Below, piece after piece: positions 8,110 to 15,042 of a stretch of 15,647 nt of DNA (positions are counted from its first letter, which is position 1; every line of letters starts with the position of its first letter). A program made the translations under genes and the position numbers. The notes below the pieces were generated by a model, which was given only the letters and a program-made list of their open reading frames with translations, had not been told where the DNA came from and searched no databases. The DNA lies in NCBI GenBank assembly GCA_002712045.1, contig PARX01000029.1, forward strand, positions 91,491 to 107,137, given 5' to 3'. Origin of the DNA: Paracoccaceae bacterium (GTDB lineage: Bacteria; Pseudomonadota; Alphaproteobacteria; Rhodobacterales; Rhodobacteraceae).

Positions 8110-8138
8110 AGTATATGCAACCAATATGATTTTGTGTA
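8110..8138 (-). promoter_or_regulatory. Candidate promoter of nrdR-rib operon
   Basis: On the minus strand TACACA (8133-8138) and TATACT (8110-8115) are 17 bp apart and match four and five of six consensus bases. The start would be near 8103, about 30 nt before the nrdR ATG. It lies in the 147-bp divergent gap shared with the glycosyltransferase gene. Confidence 0.4.
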
Positions 8139-8218
8139 GAGTTTTATTTTTTGTTAATCACAGTTATATTACACTTTTATCTGGAACAATGACTAGGTTT
8201 TTCTAAAGGGCTGTTTAT

Positions 8219-9613
8219 TTGGTAAATAAAGTATTCATAATTGCAACCAGTTTTCTGGTTTTACATTTAATATTGGCTGGGTTTTTTGAGCTTATTGATG
8301 ATGAAGCGTATTATAATTTTTGGTCTACTTCTATTTCCTTGGGTTATTATGACCATCCACCTATGGTAGCCTGGTGGATTTATTTGGGGAAATTTATTTT
8401 TGGCTCCACCACTCTGGGCGTTAGATTTTTTCCAGTACTTAGCTTTTTCTTCGTTAGTTTGTTAGTTGGAAGAATTGCGTTTTTAGTTAGCGGGAATAAG
8501 AATGTTGTTTTATCAGTTCTGTTATTCAATATCACGATGCCCATAATGGGCTTGGGTTTTATCTCAACACCTGACGCACCTTTGTTATTATTTTGGACAT
8601 CAGCTTTATGGGCTATTTTGGAAGGATTATATCGAAATAATTCGTGGTTTTTGTTATTGGTGGGGGTGTTTTTGGCATTATCTGTGATGTCTAAATATAA
8701 TGCGTTATTTTTCATATTAGGTTTGTTTGTTTGGTGCGTTTCTACCAGAGAAGGGAGAGAGACTTTAAGGTCTCCCTTTATTTGGCTAGGTGCTTTTTTA
8801 GGGGGGGTCCTTCTTTCGCCTCATCTTTTATGGAACTATAAGAATAGTTGGCTAGGTCTTGAAAAACAATTTAGTCGCTTGTTGAACGAAACGACTGGGT
8901 TTTCATTTTTTTATGAATTTTTGATTTCTATAATAATTTTTTCAACACCATTATTGTGTTTCTTCGCCATAGCAGGGCTTTTTAAGCCTCATAAATATAG
9001 AAAGCTTTTACTTTGGATTTATTTGCCGAGCCTAATTTATTTTTTAAATCATTCTTTTACAGAGCGTATTCAGGGAAATTGGATAATTATATTTTTTCCA
9101 TGGCTTGCAATAATGGCAGCCATAGGTTTGCAACATGCCCATGCATTATGGCGAAAATTAACTATTTTTACGGGCCTATTTTTTAGTATTTCTATATTGT
9201 TTCTAGGCTTGAGCCCACAATATGTGATATTTTCTGGAGACAATCCATTTAATCAGATGAAAGGTTGGCAATCAGTTGAAAATAAACTCTTGTCCCATAT
9301 CGACTCGGCAAATTGGGTTGCAGTGTCTGAATATTCAATGATTGGCCGGCTCACATGGCTTTCTGGTTCTTCAAGGAAAATCTGGGCGATTAATGAACCT
9401 ATGAGATATCACTTTAGATCGGAGTTTCCTTCGGACCTCTGCTCAACTCCAGGTATTTTAATTGAGAAGTTTTATGGTGGCGATGATAAAACTGAACTTG
9501 TTGACAGTGGCAAAGATCCTGACGTTTACCTGGACCGTAATATTGGTGATACCAAATTAATGTCTTATAAGATTAGAAATTTTAGTAAGTTAATTGAAAG
9601 CCCTTACTGTTAA
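8219..9613 (+). CDS. Membrane glycosyltransferase, GT39/GT83 (ArnT/PMT-like) type
   Basis: This 464-aa multispanning inner-membrane protein resembles ArnT/PMT_2 enzymes, which transfer a sugar from a polyprenyl-phosphate donor to lipid or protein on the periplasmic side. Visible signs are the first-loop acidic motif DDEAYY (27-32), with DHPPM (45-49), TPDAPLLLFW near 117-126 and SKYNA near 158, plus roughly ten hydrophobic segments before a soluble C-terminal tail of about 130 residues. The start is TTG at 8219 with AAAGGG 8 nt upstream; an in-frame stop lies at 8204 and no ATG or GTG lies between, so TTG is well supported. It stands alone, divergent from nrdR, and its end abuts that of rpoD. 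Donor and acceptor are unknown; lipid A or another surface glycan is an inference only. Confidence 0.85.
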   Translation: MVNKVFIIATSFLVLHLILAGFFELIDDEAYYNFWSTSISLGYYDHPPMVAWWIYLGKFIFGSTTLGVRFFPVLSFFFVSLLVGRIAFLVSGNKNVVLSVLLFNITMPIMGLGFISTPDAPLLLFWTSALWAILEGLYRNNSWFLLLVGVFLALSVMSKYNALFFILGLFVWCVSTREGRETLRSPFIWLGAFLGGVLLSPHLLWNYKNSWLGLEKQFSRLLNETTGFSFFYEFLISIIIFSTPLLCFFAIAGLFKPHKYRKLLLWIYLPSLIYFLNHSFTERIQGNWIIIFFPWLAIMAAIGLQHAHALWRKLTIFTGLFFSISILFLGLSPQYVIFSGDNPFNQMKGWQSVENKLLSHIDSANWVAVSEYSMIGRLTWLSGSSRKIWAINEPMRYHFRSEFPSDLCSTPGILIEKFYGGDDKTELVDSGKDPDVYLDRNIGDTKLMSYKIRNFSKLIESPYC

Positions 9614-9615
9614 TT

Positions 9616-11592
9616 TTATTGCTCAAGGAAACTTTTCATTTTTCTTGATCTGCTTGGGTGTTTTAGTTTTCTTAATGCTTTGGCTTCAATTTGCCGAATT
9701 CTCTCTCGCGTTACGCTAAATTGTTGTCCAACCTCTTCTAAGGTATGATCGGTATTCATACCAATTCCAAATCTCATTCTCAACACTCGCTCTTCTCTCG
9801 GAGTTAAAGATGATAGGACTCTTGTAGTTGTATCTTTCAAATTATCTTGAATTGCTGAGTCTAGTGGCAAAATAGCATTTTTATCTTCTATAAAGTCACC
9901 AAGTTGACTATCTTCTTCATCGCCAATTGGTGTTTCTAGGCTGATTGGTTCTTTTGCAATCTTCATGACTTTGCGAACTTTTTCCAAAGGCATTTGTAAC
10001 TTTTCTGCCAACTCCTCAGGAGTTGGCTCTCTGCCAATTTCGTGTAACATCTGTCGGCCAGTGCGTACCAACTTGTTTATAGTTTCTATCATATGGACTG
10101 GTATACGAATTGTGCGCGCTTGGTCCGCTATTGATCTTGTTATCGCTTGCCTTATCCACCATGTAGCATAGGTGCTAAACTTATAACCTCTTCTATATTC
10201 AAATTTGTCGACTGCTTTCATTAAGCCAATGTTACCCTCTTGGATCAGATCAAGAAACTGCAAACCCCGGTTTGTATATTTCTTAGCGATTGAAATAACC
10301 AATCTTAGGTTTGCCTCGACCATTTCTTTTTTTGCTTGTCGAGCTTCTTTTTCACCTTTTTGTACTTGATTGACAATTCTTCTAAATTCAGAAATATCCA
10401 AACCGATATATTGGCCTACTTGAGCCATTTCTCCGCGTAGATCCTCTATTTTTGGTTTTGATCTTTCGATTAATGCAGACCATCCTTTTCCTGTCTTGCT
10501 TGCTATATCTTTTAACCAAGTTGGATCAAGTTCCCGATCTCGATAAGCTTCTATAAACTCTCTTCTATTAATTCTCGCTTGATCAGCCAATTTTACCATT
10601 TGGCTGTCAATCGACATTATTCTTCGGTTGATGCCATAGAGCTGATCAATCAGAGCTTCAATTCGATTTGTGTGAAGATGTAGTGAATTAACGAGATCAA
10701 CTATTTTTAGACGAAGTGATTGATATTTATCTTCGGCTTTTTCCGAAAATTTATTTTTTTCATTGAGAGTTGCGGACATTCTAGTTTCTTGCATTTCAGC
10801 TAGAGCTTGATAGTTCTTCGCGATTTGAGCCAAAGTATCTAAAACTTCTGGTTTGAGAGCATCTTCCATTGCTGCAAGTGATACGTTCGCTTGATCTTCA
10901 TCTTCATCATCTTCATCATCAGAATGAATAAGGTTCCCATCAGCGTCATATTCGGCTTGCTTTTCTTCTGTCTTTGATGGAGATGGAGTAGCGGAAACGT
11001 TGGGAATTATACTATTTTCATCATCTTCATCCAACGTATTGCCAAAAGTAGTTTCCAGATCGATAACATCTCTTAAAAGAATTTCTTCTTCTAGCAACTC
11101 GTCGCGCCATATCGTAATCGCTTGAAAGGTTAGAGGGCTTTCACAAAGCCCCAATATCATTGTATTCCTGCCGGCCTCAATTCTTTTGGCTATCGCAATT
11201 TCGCCCTCACGACTAAGTAATTCCACAGAACCCATTTCTCTAAGATACATTCTTACTGGGTCATCTGTTCGATCAAGTTTTTCGGTGGACGCTCCCGCTA
11301 GTGCTACTTCACGAGCACCTTCTTCGACTACTACCACAGCATTTTCAGGTTCATCAGAATCTTCATCTTCAATGATATTTATTCCCATTTCTGAGAGCAT
11401 TGACATCACGTCTTCAATTTGTTCAGAGCTTACCTGTTCGGGCGGTAGAGCTTTGTTCAATTCATCATAAGTTATATATCCTCTGGCCCGAGCCTCAGAA
11501 ATCATTTTTTTGATTGCTGCTTGGCTTATATCCAAGCTGTTGCCATCACTTTGATCATCATTTTTTGCTAAGTCAGTGTCTTTGGCAGCCAT
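9616..11592 (-). CDS. rpoD: RNA polymerase primary sigma factor RpoD (sigma-70)
   Basis: RpoD (658 aa) directs RNA polymerase to housekeeping promoters. Region 1.1 occupies about residues 20-75. Region 1.2 begins near DPVRMYLREMGSVELLSREGE (111-131). A long non-conserved region with acidic runs (DEDDE at 188-192, SDDEDDEDED at 224-233) follows. Region 2 covers about 425-500 and includes NLRLVISIAKKYTNRG, the DLIQEGNIGLMKAVDKF core-binding block and the -10 recognition helix YATWWIRQAITR. Region 3 is about 505-580. Region 4 with the -35 helix-turn-helix (TLEEVGQQFSVTRERIRQIE) ends the protein. AGGAG stands 6 nt before the ATG. It follows dnaG by 83 bp, the usual alphaproteobacterial pair. The gap carries a predicted own promoter with four GANTC sites. 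Confidence 0.98.
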   Translation of the reverse strand: MAAKDTDLAKNDDQSDGNSLDISQAAIKKMISEARARGYITYDELNKALPPEQVSSEQIEDVMSMLSEMGINIIEDEDSDEPENAVVVVEEGAREVALAGASTEKLDRTDDPVRMYLREMGSVELLSREGEIAIAKRIEAGRNTMILGLCESPLTFQAITIWRDELLEEEILLRDVIDLETTFGNTLDEDDENSIIPNVSATPSPSKTEEKQAEYDADGNLIHSDDEDDEDEDQANVSLAAMEDALKPEVLDTLAQIAKNYQALAEMQETRMSATLNEKNKFSEKAEDKYQSLRLKIVDLVNSLHLHTNRIEALIDQLYGINRRIMSIDSQMVKLADQARINRREFIEAYRDRELDPTWLKDIASKTGKGWSALIERSKPKIEDLRGEMAQVGQYIGLDISEFRRIVNQVQKGEKEARQAKKEMVEANLRLVISIAKKYTNRGLQFLDLIQEGNIGLMKAVDKFEYRRGYKFSTYATWWIRQAITRSIADQARTIRIPVHMIETINKLVRTGRQMLHEIGREPTPEELAEKLQMPLEKVRKVMKIAKEPISLETPIGDEEDSQLGDFIEDKNAILPLDSAIQDNLKDTTTRVLSSLTPREERVLRMRFGIGMNTDHTLEEVGQQFSVTRERIRQIEAKALRKLKHPSRSRKMKSFLEQ

Positions 11593-11619
11593 TGTAACTC
11601 CTGAAATTCTCTTTTGAAC

Positions 11620-11665
11620 GAATCAGATGCTTTAGATCCGAATCAACCGCGCGAATCAAGGATTC
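11620..11665 (-). promoter_or_regulatory. Predicted rpoD promoter overlaid with four GANTC sites
   Basis: On the minus strand TTGATT (11654-11659) and TCTAAA (11631-11636) are spaced exactly 17 bp, each matching four of six consensus bases; the start would be near 11624. Four GANTC motifs, the target of the alphaproteobacterial cell-cycle methylase CcrM, lie at 11620-11624, 11640-11644, 11653-11657 and 11661-11665. That places them at the start site, in the spacer, on the -35 and just upstream. Three are within direct CGAATCA repeats. The promoter and any methylation control are inferred; the motifs are seen. Confidence 0.45.
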
Positions 11666-11667
11666 GC
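11651..11667 (-). other. GC-containing hairpin just after dnaG
   Basis: GCGAATC and GATTCGC form a perfect 7-bp stem around a 3-nt loop, 8 bp after the dnaG stop. No T tract follows on the minus strand, so it is not a classic terminator. It could be a processing or attenuation site between dnaG and rpoD, and it overlaps the predicted -35 of rpoD. Confidence 0.45.
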
Positions 11668-11675
11668 AATGATTA

Positions 11676-13607
11676 TTATTTGTTTTTTTTAACCCAAACT
11701 TCATTATCAATCAGATTTTGCAAAAAGTCTGTCATAGCTGTCTTGTCCTCACCAGCCGTTTCAATGTCATCTAAGGTACTTTTTTCTGCATTAGTTCTTG
11801 CTTTTGTCGCTTGATTAAGTCGCCATGTTAAGCTTTCGCCAGATGCAGAGTTTAGATCATCAATCGCATCACGTATTTCTTTTTGCATACCTGCATAAGT
11901 TTCGAGTTTCATAAATTCTTCTTTTAACGTTTTAATCGCAATTTCTTTTTGTCCAGTCTTTCTTAGAGCTGGAGATATTTTAGCGTGTGGATTGTTTAAT
12001 ATAATCAATATTTGCTTTTGATAGCTCTCATTTAATTTATCGATTATGTTAGAAGGCTGTTCATCAGATAAAGAAATTAGGGTTTTTATTAGTTCTTTAT
12101 AACTAGCATTTTGCCAGTCCATTTTTTCAATATGGTAGGAAAATTCTTCGATTAATTCAGGGTAAGATAATAGTATTGCTAATATAACAGTTTCCCTGAT
12201 TGATCTTGTATTTGATGAATCTGAAGCCAGTGCTGATGTCTTTGTGCCTAATGTGGCAAATGCGTTAATTGAAGTGCCTTTTCTATTACGTGTTGTTCTG
12301 AGATCACTTGTTTTTAATAATTGTGCTCGTTTGGATTTAAATGCAGCAAAGTAATGGTCGCGAATAGATGGTTCCAATATTCTTTTTGTTATGCGTTTAA
12401 GAGATGCGTCAAATGCTGCTTTTCGGTCTGGACTATCAAGTGTCTGAACTTCCAGTTCTCTTTGCCAAAGTAAGTCAATCATAGGTACCGCATTGTTTAT
12501 TATTTCTTTCATTTTTTCTGCACCTTGTGATTGTATTATATCGTCTGGATCTTGGCCCTGAGGCAACATCGCAAACCGTAGAGATTTTCCAATTGATAGT
12601 ATTGGTAAGGCTAGATCTATTGCACGCATCGCAGCGTTGATCCCGGCTTTATCACCATCCAGAGCGACAATAGGCTCATCAGTTAATCTCCATAAAAGTC
12701 TTAATTGATATTCGGTGATAGCTGTTCCTAAGGGAGCGACTGCCGTATCAAAACCTCCTCCATTGAGCGCAATAACATCCATATAGCCTTCAGCCACAAT
12801 CAATTTATTTTGTTTGTTTAGGTTATTTCTTGCCAATCTGTAATTATAAAGTGTTTTTCCTTTGTCAAAGAGGATAGTTTCCGGTGAATTGATATATTTG
12901 GCTGGTGTTTTAGGATCTAATGCTCGTCCTCCAAAGGCAATCGTTCTTCCTCTAAAATCTTTTATAGGAAACATGATGCGATTTCTAAAACGATCGTAAG
13001 ATTGCGATCCATCGTCCGATTTTGCAACCAAACCGGCATCTATCATTTTTTGAAGTGGTACATTTTTTGCGAGAAGGTATTTTTCAAGATGATTGGAAAT
13101 ATTTGGGGCAAAACCAATTTCAAAATGATTTTGTAAATCTTTTGTTAAGTTTCTTTTATTTAAATAATCTTGTGCAGAATTTCCATTATTATTATGAAGT
13201 TGCGTTTTATAAAACTTACTGGCTTCCTCTATAATATCGAAAAGCGATTCTTGCTTTTTTGAGAATTCTTTAGATTTCAAATCTTGAGCGGGTATTTGCA
13301 TACCGCATTCTTGCGCCAAAATTTCCACAGCTTCCATAAAGCTGACATTCTCTGTCTCTTTTATAAATCCTAGGGCATCGCCCTTTGCTTGGCATCCGAA
13401 ACAGTAATAAAAACCTTTCTTATCATCTACATGGAACGAAGCTGTTTTTTCTTGATGAAAGGGGCAGGGAGCCCAATAATCACCTTTGTTAATGTTCGTT
13501 TTTTTTTGATCCCAAGAAACCTTACGCCCTGCTACCTGAGCTATTGAGGCGCGAGCTCTTAATTCATCAAGAAATCCGGCAGGTAATGACATTTTAATAT
13601 TATCCAT
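11676..13607 (-). CDS. dnaG: DNA primase DnaG
   Basis: DnaG (643 aa) makes the RNA primers for replication and works with the DnaB helicase. The N-terminal CHC2 zinc ribbon uses C48, H51, C69 and C72 (APCPFH then YYCFGC). The catalytic core with the TOPRIM fold shows EGYMD (E273, D277) and ALDGDKAG (D317, D319), the metal-binding acidic residues. The C-terminal third is poorly conserved, as expected for the helicase-binding domain. Length is normal. The ATG at 13607 gives MDNIKMSLPAGFLDEL; Met6 (13592) matches the start of Rhodobacter-type primases and is an equal candidate, because neither has a clear Shine-Dalgarno. It begins 25 bp after the small membrane-protein gene, so the two are probably co-transcribed, with rpoD downstream. 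Confidence 0.97.
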   Translation of the reverse strand: MDNIKMSLPAGFLDELRARASIAQVAGRKVSWDQKKTNINKGDYWAPCPFHQEKTASFHVDDKKGFYYCFGCQAKGDALGFIKETENVSFMEAVEILAQECGMQIPAQDLKSKEFSKKQESLFDIIEEASKFYKTQLHNNNGNSAQDYLNKRNLTKDLQNHFEIGFAPNISNHLEKYLLAKNVPLQKMIDAGLVAKSDDGSQSYDRFRNRIMFPIKDFRGRTIAFGGRALDPKTPAKYINSPETILFDKGKTLYNYRLARNNLNKQNKLIVAEGYMDVIALNGGGFDTAVAPLGTAITEYQLRLLWRLTDEPIVALDGDKAGINAAMRAIDLALPILSIGKSLRFAMLPQGQDPDDIIQSQGAEKMKEIINNAVPMIDLLWQRELEVQTLDSPDRKAAFDASLKRITKRILEPSIRDHYFAAFKSKRAQLLKTSDLRTTRNRKGTSINAFATLGTKTSALASDSSNTRSIRETVILAILLSYPELIEEFSYHIEKMDWQNASYKELIKTLISLSDEQPSNIIDKLNESYQKQILIILNNPHAKISPALRKTGQKEIAIKTLKEEFMKLETYAGMQKEIRDAIDDLNSASGESLTWRLNQATKARTNAEKSTLDDIETAGEDKTAMTDFLQNLIDNEVWVKKNK

Positions 13608-13632
13608 TTAGATTTTAAAGAGGGCAAGTGCT

Positions 13633-13941
13633 TTATTTGATCTTTATACGTTGTTCTAAAATATTGGTTCTGCGATCGTAAATTAGGACTTCATCATTCT
13701 TGGTGACAATAAGATAATGATTAGATCCAATTGAAAATGTTTCTACTTTCATATTATCGGGTAATATTATCTCTGCTGGCAATTGAATTGACTCAGTATT
13801 ATTGTAGTTTGGCATTTTAATGACAATCACAAGTACTAGAGTTATAATGCCGCAAATCATTGTGATTGTAAGTACAATTACTAGTAGTCTAAGAAACTTT
13901 AAATTTTTGGGTTCGATAAATTCTGGAGGAGTTTTTGTCAT
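13633..13941 (-). CDS. Small single-span membrane protein, resembles DUF6476
   Basis: Starting at the ATG at 13941 the protein has 102 residues. One hydrophobic segment (about 17-42, after NLKFLR) is followed by a compact soluble tail with beta-strand character (ETFSIGSNHYLIVTKNDEVLIYDRRT). This matches my memory of the DUF6476 family found opposite the RluA-family gene in Rhodobacteraceae, but that cannot be checked here. Function is unknown. The frame extends upstream to 14184 but only by running antisense through rluD; GGGAAGG about 10 nt before 13941 supports the short form. Its ATG overlaps the ATG of rluD on the other strand. It lies 25 bp ahead of dnaG and probably forms one operon with dnaG and rpoD. 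Confidence 0.75.
   Translation of the reverse strand: MTKTPPEFIEPKNLKFLRLLVIVLTITMICGIITLVLVIVIKMPNYNNTESIQLPAEIILPDNMKVETFSIGSNHYLIVTKNDEVLIYDRRTNILEQRIKIK
13820..13848 (+). promoter_or_regulatory. Near-consensus sigma-70 promoter for rluD
   Basis: ATGACA (13820-13825) and a perfect TATAAT (13843-13848) are 17 bp apart, matching eleven of twelve consensus bases. Transcription would start near 13855, leaving a leader of about 85 nt before the rluD ATG. It lies wholly inside the oppositely oriented DUF6476-like coding region, so the leader is antisense to that gene's 5' end. Confidence 0.6.
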
Positions 13942-14977
13942 GAGTTTTAAGCCTTCCCAGGTGCTAGAAGTCAGTCTGTCACAGGACCCCTCAAAGAGAA
14001 TAGATAAGGCTCTTTGCGATGCAGTTCCAGAAAAATATTCACTATCTCGTTCTCGAATAAAGAGACTTATAGAAATTGGCTGTGTGGTTTCATCTGATAA
14101 TGGTCTGGTTGCCACATCGAAGACGAAAACTGTACCTCTGAGTAACTGGGATATAACCTTGAGTAGTATTGAAACTATTAACATGGAACCAGAAAATATC
14201 CCAATTCAGATTGTTTATGAAGATAATCATCTTATTGTGATAAATAAATCGGTTGGTATGGTTGTTCATCCAGCCCCAGGCTCTCCAAATGGTACATTGG
14301 TTAATGCCTTAATGTACCATTTTGGCTCTGAATTATCTGCAATTGGTGGTAAAAAACGTCCTGGAATTGTTCATAGAATTGATAAAGATACTAGTGGTTT
14401 ACTCGTAATAGCCAAATCAGATGTCGCTCACGCGGGGTTAGCAGCTCAATTTGAAGCTCATACCGTTTCGCGCCATTATACTGCATTCTGTTATGGCATA
14501 ATAAGTATTTTAAACCCAAGGCTTAAAAGTTTGCATGAAGCTTCATTTGAAAGCTCTAATCTTCTCAGAATCTCAGGAAATATAGCCAGGCATCGATTTA
14601 ATCGAAAAAAAATGGCAATTTATTCAAATATTGGTAGGTCGGCGGTCACCCGAGCAAAAACTGAAGTGTTTTATGGAAAGATTGCTTCAAAATTAGATTG
14701 TTGGTTGGAAACTGGAAGAACACATCAAATTAGAGCCCACTTGGCACATATTGGACATGGTCTGATTGGTGACCCTGTTTATGGGAACCGACGAAAATTA
14801 AAAACAAAAAACTTAAATGAAGTAGAAGAAACATTTTTGGGTAATTTTAAGAGGCAAGCTTTACACGCTAGAACATTATCTTTTGAACATCCCGTTACTA
14901 AACAGCTAGTTTCATTTACAAGCGATCTTCCAGAAGATCTTCAACAATTAGAGAAAATTTTGAAAAAAATTGATTAA
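13940..14977 (+). CDS. rluD: RluA-family 23S rRNA pseudouridine synthase (RluD-like)
   Basis: The 346-aa protein converts specific uridines to pseudouridine in structured RNA; RluD acts on helix 69 of 23S rRNA. An N-terminal S4-like RNA-binding domain (about 17-80) includes SLSRSRIKRLIEIGCV. The catalytic domain carries the family motif HRIDKDTSGLLVIAK with the catalytic aspartate D148, and the later motif TGRTHQIRAHLAHIGHGLIGDPVYG. The ATG at 13940 has GGAGGA 9 nt upstream. An in-frame ATG at 13820 exists but overlaps the predicted promoter and adds 40 residues antisense to the membrane protein, so it was rejected. It is followed by rpoH, a common alphaproteobacterial linkage. RluA and RluC are close relatives; the D assignment rests on the S4 domain and context. 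Confidence 0.9.
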   Translation: MSFKPSQVLEVSLSQDPSKRIDKALCDAVPEKYSLSRSRIKRLIEIGCVVSSDNGLVATSKTKTVPLSNWDITLSSIETINMEPENIPIQIVYEDNHLIVINKSVGMVVHPAPGSPNGTLVNALMYHFGSELSAIGGKKRPGIVHRIDKDTSGLLVIAKSDVAHAGLAAQFEAHTVSRHYTAFCYGIISILNPRLKSLHEASFESSNLLRISGNIARHRFNRKKMAIYSNIGRSAVTRAKTEVFYGKIASKLDCWLETGRTHQIRAHLAHIGHGLIGDPVYGNRRKLKTKNLNEVEETFLGNFKRQALHARTLSFEHPVTKQLVSFTSDLPEDLQQLEKILKKID

Positions 14978-14982
14978 TTCTC

Positions 14983-15011
14983 TTGGATTTTTGCTTTTTA
15001 ATGATTAAATA
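14983..15011 (+). promoter_or_regulatory. Candidate promoter for rpoH
   Basis: TTGGAT (14983-14988) and TAAATA (15006-15011) are 17 bp apart in the 65-bp gap between rluD and rpoH. The match is modest (four and three of six). No hairpin terminator follows rluD, so read-through from rluD is also possible. A sigma-32 type pair was sought and not found at acceptable spacing. Confidence 0.25.
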
Positions 15012-15042
15012 CCCAATGTCTTAAATTAATTTGGAATATTTT

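Noticed and set aside
8072..8218. Possible NrdR box (ACA-TATA-like words near 8108 and 8160)
   Set aside because: The two words are about 50 bp apart and match poorly; genuine NrdR sites are tandem palindromes at about 31 bp spacing upstream of nrd genes.
11684..11692. Run of eight A (minus strand) near the end of dnaG as a programmed frameshift site
   Set aside because: It lies a few codons before the stop, so slippage would change only the last residues; no stimulatory structure precedes it in the reading direction.
13820..13939. Longer rluD start at the ATG at 13820
   Set aside because: The extra 40 residues do not resemble the family and overlap the best promoter match. The ATG at 13940 has GGAGGA at good spacing.
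13942..14184. N-terminal extension of the small membrane protein to 183 aa
   Set aside because: It runs antisense through the conserved S4 domain of rluD. The short form starts at an ATG with a Shine-Dalgarno-like GGGAAGG and has the expected domain layout.
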